Source: DATEBA01 sp035288045
Lineage (GTDB): Bacteria; Actinomycetota; UBA4738; HRBIN12
DNA length: 18,928 bases
NCBI GenBank assembly: GCA_035288045.1
Contig: DATEBA010000038.1
Coordinates: 1 to 18,928, forward strand
Reading direction: 5' to 3'
How positions within the stretch are numbered: the stretch's first letter is position 1; each line of letters begins with the position of its first letter. The position numbers were made by a program, and so were the translations under genes. The notes beneath the pieces were generated by a model. It did no database searches. It had not been told where the DNA came from and saw only the letters and a program-made list of their open reading frames with translations. Positions 1 to 5,331 of this stretch are shown piece by piece.

Positions 1-1
1 G

Positions 2-427
2 CTCGTAGGGCCAACGATCATACCGGCGGACGGATGGGACACGAGAGTTAGCCTCGCGCCGGGGGATTACCCGCCGGTCGCCTGGACGGCCACCGAGAGG
101 CTTTCCTTGGACGACACGATGGACGACCTTCCCCTTCGAAGTATCAACGGACTGACGAGCCAAGGCGTTCTTCTGTACGTGTCGATGCCTTACGCCAAGG
201 CGCCGGGCGGCGCGCCGGACGATGTCCCCGAGCTGCCAGAGCCGATCACGCTGGATGTGCTCGAGGAGCAGCCCAGTGCCGCAGGCGTCGATCCTCTCAT
301 CGCGGAGTTCGCTCGGATTGGCATGGTCAAGGGGAACGTCGTGGAGATTCGGCTGTTCATGGGCGGGTCTCCGGCAGAGCTGGCGGCCACAGCGAACGGG
401 GCGCTCGCAAGGATCCAAGTCCCCTAG
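2..427 (+). CDS. Hypothetical protein, C-terminal part (5' end outside window)
   Basis: The reading frame is open from the first bases of the window to a TAG at 425-427, giving at least 141 residues. An ATG at 107 exists, but codons upstream of it stay open with the same codon character, so the gene very probably starts outside the window. The visible part is acidic and proline-rich with no transmembrane segment. It contains a beta-like stretch (GVLLYVSMPYA) and ends in an alanine-rich helix (AELAATANGALARIQVP). I do not recognise the family and assign no function. It is the last gene before repeat copy 1, so it may be cargo of the repeat-bounded region. Confidence 0.5.
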   Translation, partial: LVGPTIIPADGWDTRVSLAPGDYPPVAWTATERLSLDDTMDDLPLRSINGLTSQGVLLYVSMPYAKAPGGAPDDVPELPEPITLDVLEEQPSAAGVDPLIAEFARIGMVKGNVVEIRLFMGGSPAELAATANGALARIQVP

Positions 428-474
428 CGGCTCACGGCGGCGAACGATGCAGACCGTTCGCGCCGACAGTCTCG

Positions 475-621
475 TGCATAACACCTGCATAACAACTCGA
501 CGCACCTCAACTGCGCTCATGTTGCTCATGAGTGTCGTTGGCTCCGGCGCGAGTCCCTGACCAGGGCGTTCTCCGGGCCCTTACAAGGCGGAGGTCCCAG
601 GTTCGAGCCCTGGAGCGCCCA
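475..621 (+). repeat. 147-bp tRNA-tailed repeat, copy 1
   Basis: This is the first of three direct copies. It starts at TGCATAACACC followed directly by TGCATAACAAC (an 11-bp tandem repeat), has a 33-nt hairpin at 508-540, and ends in a D-arm-less tRNA-Val-like sequence at 564-621. By hand alignment it differs from copy 2 at about 9 of 147 positions with no gaps. Flanking sequence is unrelated among copies on both sides, so the boundaries are sharp. Ending at a tRNA 3' end is the usual signature of tyrosine-recombinase attachment sites; that role is inferred. Confidence 0.85.
564..621 (+). pseudogene. D-arm-less tRNA-Val(UAC)-like sequence, copy 1
   Basis: The 58 nt fold as acceptor GGGCGTT with AGCGCCC (7 bp, one G-U), an anticodon arm with loop CTTACAA (anticodon UAC) and stem CC-G-(GG bulge)-CC with GGCGG, variable loop AGGTC, T arm CCAGG/TTCGAGC/CCTGG, and discriminator A. 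The D arm is replaced by two bases (CT). No CCA is encoded. A bacterial tRNA without a D arm would not be expected to function, so I call it a tRNA pseudogene or attachment-site remnant. Confidence 0.7.
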
Positions 622-719
622 CACACATAGCGAGGTGAGCGCGCCCAAGCTGCCGCATGGTGTCTCCCAGACGGCTTGGTCGCCCGTCAGCAGATCGCGA
701 AACGCCACCCTAGGTGTCG

Positions 720-1322
720 TCAGTCAATAACCACCGCTCCCGCGCGACACCTCCTCGAGCGCTCAACGCCCTTCGTGCTGTCTTTGCGATCTGAGTTGAA
801 CACGTCGTCTCCCGGGCCCCCCCTGACGGCGTCGCCCCCCGTCCCGTCACGGCTCCAGAGGCACGGATCGTCTCCGAGACCCCCGGCTATGACATCGGCG
901 GCTTTCGCGTCTTCCGCGAAGAGCCGATCCCGACCCCGCCCCCCGCTGAGTTGGTCACGTCCCTGATCACCTTGTAGCGAGTCCCTGCCACGGTTTCCGA
1001 AGATTCGGTCGTGGCCGCTCCTCCCCAGGACGCTGTCGGCCCCGCTGCCGCCGTTGACTCTGTCGCGACCTCGCCCTGCGAACACTATGTCGTCTCCGCG
1101 ACCGGCAAGAACGAGATCGTTGCCAGCACGGGCTTGGATCGAGTCCGCGCCACCGAGGCCGCAGATGACATCCTTCCTGCGGGTGCCGACGAGCAACTCG
1201 CTGTTTTGGGTGCCTCGTATCGTGCAACGTGGTCGATCGCCTGCCATCGCCCTCTCGGGGGAATGCTGGAACGACGCCGACACCACTACTAGGGCACAAA
1301 TGGTGGCGACTCGCAGCCACAT
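720..1322 (-). CDS. Secreted RTX-like calcium-binding repeat protein
   Basis: A 200-residue protein that begins with a signal peptide (MWLRVATICALVVVSASFQ). After a conserved start of the repeat domain (CTIRGTQNSELLVGT) it carries about nine consecutive nonapeptides of the GGxGxDxUx type, roughly residues 53-135, such as GRGDDIVFA and GGSGADSVLG. In the RTX family these form a calcium-binding beta-roll outside the cell. Several repeats carry arginine where the family has small residues or Asp/Asn (GRGRDRVNG, NRGRDSLQG), which may weaken calcium binding. A short degenerate repeat tail ends in a Cys-containing segment. There is no catalytic domain. It is divergent from the metalloprotease at 1491 and lies in the same repeat-bounded unit. 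The ATG at 1320-1322 is chosen because the signal peptide follows it directly; the ribosome site is weak. Confidence 0.75.
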   Translation of the reverse strand: MWLRVATICALVVVSASFQHSPERAMAGDRPRCTIRGTQNSELLVGTRRKDVICGLGGADSIQARAGNDLVLAGRGDDIVFAGRGRDRVNGGSGADSVLGRSGHDRIFGNRGRDSLQGDQGRDQLSGGRGRDRLFAEDAKAADVIAGGLGDDPCLWSRDGTGGDAVRGGPGDDVFNSDRKDSTKGVERSRRCRAGAVVID

Positions 1323-1375
1323 GGCCGACAGCCTACCCCGAGCGTTTCAGTTCAATCAACCGAGCAAAGGCGTCA

Positions 1376-1394
1376 CCGCGGCGGAGCGCCGCGG
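1376..1394. promoter_or_regulatory. Perfect inverted repeat between two divergent secreted-protein genes
   Basis: CCGCGGCG, 3-base spacer GAG, CGCCGCGG: eight-base arms with no mismatch. It sits in the 168-bp intergenic space between the divergent RTX-like and metalloprotease genes. The position would suit an operator controlling both. A GC-rich chance palindrome cannot be excluded. Confidence 0.35.
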
Positions 1395-1490
1395 CGCGAG
1401 GACGACAGGCCTTCACTCAGACAGGCTAGCACGGTAGGTGGCGGGCGAGGTCCGTGAATCTGGTGGAGTGAGATCGAACGAGGGGAAGAA

Positions 1491-2384
1491 GTGATGAGGG
1501 CGATGATGGTTAGATGGGTCGCCTCAGCGACGGTGGCGGGTACTCTCGTCGTCGCCCCACAGGTGTTCGCCGATGAACCGGTCTGCCAGGGCTGGGCGTG
1601 GGCATACGAGGATTCCGTGGAGGGCGAATCGACGCCTCAACAGGCAATCGCGGCCGTCTTCGGGCAGGAGGCAGCAGACGCGCAGCAAGGGAGCGATGGC
1701 TTCTATGAAGATGGCGACTATGAGTACGCAGTGGCTCAGGTGGACGGGGGAGGCTGGATTCTGGTCGCTGCTGAGGTCTGTGAAAGCGGCGCTGAAGCGG
1801 CGCTCGCTCACCCCATCGCTGATTGGTACGCAAACAAGCTGTGGCCTCAGGGGAATCCGACGAACATTCGCTGGGCATTCACCGACGAAGTCAGCGGAGC
1901 GCAGAAGAGAGATGCCATTCGCGCGGGCGGCAACGACTGGGACGAAGTTGGCGGAGCGTCGTTCAAGTTCACGCAGGACCTCCCGGACCACGCCGATTTC
2001 GATTTCGACAACATCGATTGCGTGAACCGCGAGCCAGACAACACGATCCACTGGGAGATCATCTCGGGTGATGCCATCGGCGTGACCACGTGGTGCAACT
2101 CAGGCGGCTACCGGGACGGCTTCGCAATCAAGTTCGACTCAAACTTCCCGGACTGGTCCTTCGGTGGCACGCCAGCTTCGGATGAGGTCGACCTTGAGTC
2201 AGCGGCCGCTCACGAGTTCGGCCACGCGGCTGCCCACAAGGTCCACTGGGACGACGGTGGAGCAGCGTCCCTTTGTCCAGACAGCGCGGCGCAGCACACG
2301 ATGTGTTCCACCGTCTACCGCGGAACGACCAGATTTCGTAGCCTTGAGGACCACGACAAACATACACTGGACAACGCCTATTAG
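1491..2384 (+). CDS. Secreted zinc metalloprotease, matrixin-like (M10-type)
   Basis: A 297-residue protein with a signal peptide (residues 1-27, ending VFADE) and a propeptide-like acidic region to about residue 110. The catalytic part follows, with zinc motif HEFGHAAAHKVHW (H241, E242, H245, then H249 and H252). Downstream, TMCSTVYRGTTRFRSLEDHD resembles the Met-turn and the RTLxxDDxxxxxxLY tail of matrixin-like peptidases. The third zinc ligand is shifted: the usual HExxHxxGxxH has His at +10, whereas here His is at +8 and +11 and the Gly is Ala, so the site is atypical. The family cleaves proteins outside the cell. AGGGGAAG at 1481-1488 serves either the GTG at 1491 or the ATG at 1494. 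It is divergent from the RTX-like gene, possibly a co-acquired pair. Confidence 0.72.
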   Translation: MMRAMMVRWVASATVAGTLVVAPQVFADEPVCQGWAWAYEDSVEGESTPQQAIAAVFGQEAADAQQGSDGFYEDGDYEYAVAQVDGGGWILVAAEVCESGAEAALAHPIADWYANKLWPQGNPTNIRWAFTDEVSGAQKRDAIRAGGNDWDEVGGASFKFTQDLPDHADFDFDNIDCVNREPDNTIHWEIISGDAIGVTTWCNSGGYRDGFAIKFDSNFPDWSFGGTPASDEVDLESAAAHEFGHAAAHKVHWDDGGAASLCPDSAAQHTMCSTVYRGTTRFRSLEDHDKHTLDNAY

Positions 2385-2597
2385 GCGAGGGCTGGGACTC
2401 TTACTCTACGGGTCGCGTCGTGCCCAAGGCAGTCGGCCTTCTAGACACGCGGGCCCGGAGGGGCAGGTCGTTTCCCTAGGTTACCGAAGCACGGGCACTC
2501 TGAGACGGCAGTCGTGGGGGCGCACTGATCGGGGGGCTGGTGAGGCGCGCGAAACCCCGGCTGGCCTAGTGTCGGGTCCAAGACCTGATTGCAGCGT

Positions 2598-2744
2598 TGC
2601 ATAACATCTGCATAACAACTCGACGCACCTCAACGACCCCCATGTGGCTCATGAGTGTCGTTGGCTCCGGGACAAGTCCCTGACCAGGGCGTTCTCCGGG
2701 CCCTTACAAGGCGGAGGTCCCAGGTTCGAGCCCTGGAGCGCCCA
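2598..2744 (+). repeat. 147-bp tRNA-tailed repeat, copy 2
   Basis: Same length and architecture as copy 1: tandem TGCATAAC motifs at 2598 and 2609, hairpin at 2631-2663, tRNA-like end at 2687-2744. It lies 2123 bp after copy 1 and 1349 bp before copy 3. This copy and copy 3 share an extra palindrome, GGGAC-AA-GTCCC, which is imperfect in copy 3 and absent in copy 1. Confidence 0.85.
2687..2744 (+). pseudogene. D-arm-less tRNA-Val(UAC)-like sequence, copy 2
   Basis: Identical to the 58-nt sequence at 564-621. Acceptor, anticodon and T arms can pair, and the D arm is missing. It ends at the discriminator base A2744. Confidence 0.7.
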
Positions 2745-2780
2745 CCGACGAAACGCGTTGGTCAGGACTCGTTTTCGGTT

Positions 2781-2816
2781 TCCGCGGGAAGACCGCGGAT
2801 AGCGCCGGGCGGCGCT
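2781..2816. other. Two adjacent perfect stem-loops
   Basis: TCCGCGG-N5-CCGCGGA (2781-2799) is followed by AGCGCC-GGGC-GGCGCT (2801-2816). They lie just after repeat copy 2 and before the terminator-like hairpin of the minus-strand gene. Their role is unknown. Confidence 0.35.
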
Positions 2817-2841
2817 CAGGCGGCAAATAGGCGGCAGAATG

Positions 2842-2870
2842 GTTGGCCCCGACCAAACGCCGGGGCCAAC
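2842..2870 (-). terminator. Terminator-like hairpin of the small secreted protein gene
   Basis: Ten-base perfect arms GTTGGCCCCG and CGGGGCCAAC around a 9-base loop, 28 bases past the stop codon of the minus-strand gene at 2899-3192. No run of T follows, which is common in actinobacterial terminators. Confidence 0.5.
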
Positions 2871-2898
2871 TGCAGAGACTCACCTACTTCTGGCGATC

Positions 2899-3192
2899 CT
2901 AGTTCGTTCCGCCCTTGCAGAGTCCGAGCGTGCCCGGGGCACCATGCGGAAGGCCGTAGTACTTCCAAGAGTCCGCCGCGGTCTGAACCTGCGACACGTT
3001 CTGGCCCCCTAACTGGTCGAGGTCGTTCAGCCCGCTGAAGGCGCAAGCCGAGTTCGCGTTCTCTGGGGCCGCGGTCTCGTTGGTGTTGTTGATGGTGCCC
3101 GGAGGACCCTTGACCTCACCAGCGAGTGCACCGCTCGCTCCGGCACCCACGAGCACGGCAACAGAAGCCGCAGTCACGAGTAGTCGTTTCAT
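2899..3192 (-). CDS. Small secreted protein with two cysteines
   Basis: A 97-residue protein. A clear signal peptide (MKRLLVTAASVAVLVGAGAS, cleavage near ALAG) precedes a short mature part. That part has the motif NSACAFSGLND (Cys50) and ends LGLCKGGTN (Cys92), so a single disulfide is possible. The SACAFSGLND stretch is reminiscent of small exported actinobacterial proteins of unknown function; that is from memory, not a search. The frame is open further upstream, but the ATG at 3190-3192 is chosen because it begins the signal peptide and has a purine-rich GAGGGGGT site about eight bases upstream. It is the only intact gene in the unit between repeats 2 and 3. Confidence 0.7.
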   Translation of the reverse strand: MKRLLVTAASVAVLVGAGASGALAGEVKGPPGTINNTNETAAPENANSACAFSGLNDLDQLGGQNVSQVQTAADSWKYYGLPHGAPGTLGLCKGGTN

Positions 3193-3360
3193 TCGCTGAC
3201 CCCCTCTGTGTCGATCGACGCTTCCCGTTGGCGTCGAGATCGGCTGAACATACTCCTGGGAAGTGGTCTTCTTCAAGAGGTTGTCCGATAGCTCGTAGAA
3301 CTTGAGGTGACGGTCCTCCCGCCTTGTCCGGTCGCGTCGCGACTGTGGCGAGTGCGAAGT

Positions 3361-3385
3361 CGTCAATCGAGAACTCGTCAATCGA
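3361..3385. repeat. Short direct repeat upstream of the transposase remnant
   Basis: CGTCAATCGA occurs at 3361-3370 and again at 3376-3385 with a 15-base period. It lies just before the ribosome site of the IS256-type remnant and may be part of that element's subterminal region. Confidence 0.35.
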
Positions 3386-3403
3386 CAGGGAGGAGGAAGC
3401 GCC

Positions 3404-3780
3404 ATGAAGACCGTATCGCGGGAGCAGGTCGCCACGAGCTAGGCGATCGGCGGGCTCGCGTTGCCGCCGCGCGTGCAGGAGGCGCTCGGCGAGCTGGTGA
3501 TCTCGGGGAAGGAGGGACTGCTGGCGCTGAGCGTCGGTGTCGGGCTCGGTGTGCTCGCCGACAGGCGCGTCCGGGTCGAGCGGCCCACGCGTGCGCAGCG
3601 CAGACGGCGGGCGCGATCGACGTCGCGCTCGGCGGTCAGTCGCGAGTTCGTCGCCCACACGCGAGAACCTGCTCTCGCTGATGAGCCGCCGCCTGGACGA
3701 CGTGCGGCTGGTGGTGCTGATGCTGGACGGCATCGAGCTCCTCCAAGACCTGCTGATGTCGATCGAGAACGCTAAGACGG
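3404..3780 (+). pseudogene. Degenerate IS256-family transposase, N-terminal part
   Basis: A strong ribosome site (GGGAGGAGGAAG) precedes ATG 3404. The frame MKTVSREQVATS is cut by TAG at 3440-3442. It continues as LPPRVQEALGELVISGKEGL then LLALSVGVGLGVLAD, which matches my recollection of the N-terminus of IS256 (mutator-type) transposases. The conserved segment expected after GVLA is missing, consistent with a deletion of about 40 codons. SRSAVSREFVAHTRE then reads in the same frame, and RENLLSLMSRRLDDVRLVVL continues in another frame from about 3663, ending in MLDGIEL, whose Asp is probably the first catalytic residue. Similarity stops near 3765-3780, where an antitoxin tail begins. At least one nonsense change, one deletion and one frameshift make it non-functional. 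Confidence 0.65.
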
Positions 3781-3784
3781 GAAG

Positions 3785-3880
3785 TTGCGGCGATACCTCG
3801 TCGGTAAGGAGTTGGATCGAGCAGAGGTCGTCGAAAGTGTCTCTTCAGGTGGCACCGAGATTGTCGTCGCAGCCACGTGA
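3785..3880 (+). pseudogene. Orphan C-terminal remnant of an XRE-type antitoxin gene
   Basis: The frame ending at TGA 3878-3880 reads LRRYLVGKELDRAEVVESVS then SGGTEIVVAAT. The intact antitoxin at 4481-4867 ends RRSLVGKELDRAEVVEKLAS then GGTQILVAAT, so the last 30 or so codons are clearly homologous. No helix-turn-helix part or toxin gene is present next to it. It is fused to the decayed transposase on its left and lies 66 bp before repeat copy 3. This suggests that a second, related toxin-antitoxin locus existed here and was lost. Confidence 0.75.
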
Positions 3881-3946
3881 CAGCTGCCTGGGTGTGCGTT
3901 GGAGAAGCCGACGGCTCGACTTGGGAGTGAGGGTGCCCCCGTCCCG

Positions 3947-4093
3947 TGCATAAGATCTGCATAACAACTGGCCGACCCTCAACGACCCTCATGTGGCTCA
4001 TGAGTGTCGTTGGCTCCGGGACAAGCCCCTGACCAGGGCGTTCTCCGGGCCCTTACAAAGCGGAGGTCCCAGGTTCGAGCCCTGGAGCGCCCA
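3947..4093 (+). repeat. 147-bp tRNA-tailed repeat, copy 3
   Basis: Third direct copy, differing from copy 2 at about 8 of 147 positions: four cluster near 3970-3977, and one (G to A) falls in the anticodon stem. Hairpin at 3980-4012, tRNA-like end at 4036-4093. The toxin-antitoxin promoter begins about ten bases after its end. Confidence 0.85.
4036..4093 (+). pseudogene. D-arm-less tRNA-Val(UAC)-like sequence, copy 3
   Basis: Same 58-nt form as the other two except that the loop is followed by AGCGG rather than GGCGG. This breaks the top pair of the anticodon stem. Acceptor and T arms are unchanged. Confidence 0.68.
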
Positions 4094-4102
4094 CTCCTGA
4101 CT

Positions 4103-4123
4103 TGCTATAACACGCATGTTATA
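4103..4123 (+). promoter_or_regulatory. Extended -10 promoter and palindromic operator of the toxin-antitoxin operon
   Basis: TG-C-TATAAC at 4103-4111 matches an extended -10 element. The perfect inverted repeat TATAACA-N4-TGTTATA occupies 4106-4123 and covers both this hexamer and the toxin start codon (ATG 4116-4118). A start site 5-7 bases after the hexamer would fall at or next to the A of the ATG, so the mRNA is probably leaderless. Binding by the XRE antitoxin would block transcription, as usual in type II systems (inference). Confidence 0.6.
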
Positions 4124-4484
4124 CTTCGCGCGTGGATGTGCTTTCCATCCGGAGGCCGAGGAGGAACTGGCTCGCCTCCCGGACGGAGAGAAGCTCGCCA
4201 TGCATCACGCGGTGGAGAAGCTCGAGGCGCTCGGCCCTCGCTTGCCGTATCCGCACCAGAGCGGCGTCAAGGGTGCGGAAGGCCTGCGCGAGCTGAGACC
4301 GCGGGCGGGGCGGAGCCCCTGGCGGGCGCTGTACCGCCAGGTCGGTGGCGTCATGGTGGTCGCCGCCATCGGTCCCGAAGCCAAGGTGAACCAACGCGGC
4401 TTCGCGGCAGCGGTTAAACGCGCGCGTGCTCGGCTGGCCGAGTTGGAGGAGCCGCGCAGGAGACAGAAGGGAGCAAGAGGATGA
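4116..4484 (+). CDS. HigB/RelE-like toxin (Gp49-like, DUF891 type)
   Basis: A 122-residue basic protein. The N-terminus carries FHPEAEEELARLPDGEK. The core GLRELRPRAGRSPWRALYRQ and the following VGGVMVVAAIGPEAK match the fold and motif order of phage-derived Gp49-like HigB toxins, which are ribosome-dependent mRNA endonucleases. The C-terminal helix is rich in Arg and Ala. The ATG lies inside a palindrome and no ribosome site precedes it, so I infer leaderless translation; no other in-frame start lies before the conserved FHPE. Its last four bases overlap the antitoxin start (ATGA at 4481-4484). The toxin-first order is that of higBA. It is complete and shows no damage, unlike the decayed genes on either side. 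Confidence 0.82.
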   Translation: MLYFARGCAFHPEAEEELARLPDGEKLAMHHAVEKLEALGPRLPYPHQSGVKGAEGLRELRPRAGRSPWRALYRQVGGVMVVAAIGPEAKVNQRGFAAAVKRARARLAELEEPRRRQKGARG

Positions 4485-4867
4485 AGCTACAGGAGCTCAG
4501 GAACCGCAAGAAGGTGCTCGCCGAGCACCTGAAGGACCCCGCCTTCCGCGAGCGGTGGGAGAAGACCGCCCTGGCTCGAGCCGTCGCGATCCGTCTCGTG
4601 GCCTACAGGGCCGAGCGGGACCTCTCCCAGACCGCCCTGGCGAAGGAGCTCGGCATGAAGCAGCCGGCGGTAGCGCGCCTCGAGGCGGGGGAGTCCAACC
4701 CGAGCTGGGAGACCCTCCAGCGGATCTCCAGCGCGCTCGGAGTCGAGTTCCTCGTGGACATCTCCCCGACAAGGCGGCGATCTCTAGTGGGCAAGGAGTT
4801 GGATCGAGCCGAGGTCGTCGAGAAGCTAGCGTCGGGGGGCACCCAGATCCTCGTGGCAGCCACCTGA
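4481..4867 (+). CDS. XRE-family antitoxin (HigA-like)
   Basis: A 128-residue protein. Residues about 1-35 form a charged helical N-terminus. A helix-turn-helix domain follows at about 36-92 (IRLVAYRAERDLSQTALAKE, LGMKQPAVARLEAGESNPSW), then a C-terminal extension ending SGGTQILVAAT-like (GGTQILVAAT). Family members neutralise the toxin by binding it and repress their own operon, probably through the TATAACA-N4-TGTTATA site at 4106-4123. It overlaps the toxin by four bases, which implies translational coupling; a ribosome-like AGGAG sequence lies at 4456-4460 and a purine-rich GGGAGCAAGAGG directly precedes the ATG. Its C-terminal 30 codons are duplicated in the remnant at 3785-3880. Confidence 0.85.
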   Translation: MKLQELRNRKKVLAEHLKDPAFRERWEKTALARAVAIRLVAYRAERDLSQTALAKELGMKQPAVARLEAGESNPSWETLQRISSALGVEFLVDISPTRRRSLVGKELDRAEVVEKLASGGTQILVAAT

Positions 4868-5000
4868 TACCGCATGGGGTGATCGAGCGCAGTTCTTCGG
4901 GAACGGTAGGAGGGGCTCAGCTCGTCAGTTCCAACCAGCATGCGCGGAGCCGACGAAGAAGATTCCGGAGTACGCGCCGGTGACCGGCTCCCCTGAAACT

Positions 5001-5021
5001 GGTCCACCTGATGTGAGACTC
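5001..5021 (+). repeat. Left terminal inverted repeat of the IS3-family element
   Basis: GGTCCACC and TGAGACTC blocks are conserved with the right end; two mismatches lie between them. Confidence 0.75.
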
Positions 5022-5052
5022 ACGAGGCCCGGAAGGGCAGGAGGTGGGTCCC

Positions 5053-5331
5053 ATGAAGAGGACCAGGCACACGCCCGAGCAGGTGATCCGCAAGCTCCGT
5101 GACGCGGAGCGGATGCTCGCCGAGGGCAAGGATCTGCAGGAGATCTGCCGGCGTCTGTAGATCTCCGTCCAGACCTACCACCGCTGGCAGAAGCAGTACC
5201 AAGGGATGCGCCGCGAGGAAATTGTGGTGCTGAAGAACCTGCAGAAGGAGAACGCCCGGCTGAAGAAGCTCGTGGCCAACCAGGCCCTCGACATCGACAT
5301 GCTGAAGGATGTGGCGAAGGGAAATTGGTAG
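5053..5331 (+). pseudogene. IS3-family transposase OrfA with a nonsense codon
   Basis: The frame from ATG 5053 reads MKRTRHTPEQVIRKLRDAER and QEICRRL, then TAG at 5158-5160. It resumes as ISVQTYHRWQKQYQGM and a leucine-zipper-like LKNLQKENARLKKLVANQAL, ending at TAG 5329-5331. Related OrfA proteins, from memory, have LEIS or LEVS at the stop, so GAG to TAG is the likely change. OrfA supplies the DNA-binding helix-turn-helix and is normally joined to OrfB by a -1 frameshift. With this stop it would give only 35 residues. Confidence 0.8.

Noticed and set aside
564..621. Functional tRNA-Val
   Set aside because: The D arm is missing and the anticodon stem has a two-base bulge; copy 3 also has a broken stem pair.
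526..708. Minus-strand reading frame across repeat 1 with WALQGSNLGPPPCKG, also seen across copy 3
   Set aside because: This is the translation of the reverse strand of the tRNA-like sequence, a known source of false genes. There is no ribosome site, and the frame differs outside the repeat.
3193..3435. 81-residue N-terminal extension of the small secreted protein
   Set aside because: A signal peptide starts at 3192 with its own ribosome site. The upstream codons are low-complexity and would bury the signal peptide.
475..4093. CRISPR array
   Set aside because: Only three long repeats at irregular kilobase spacing with genes between them, and no cas genes.
475..4093. Integron attC sites
   Set aside because: CCTCAAC and GTTGGCT flank the hairpin and resemble the R-site consensus at 6 of 7 positions each, but the hairpin is too short, inner L sites are not seen, and there is no integron integrase. 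The tRNA end is not an attC feature.
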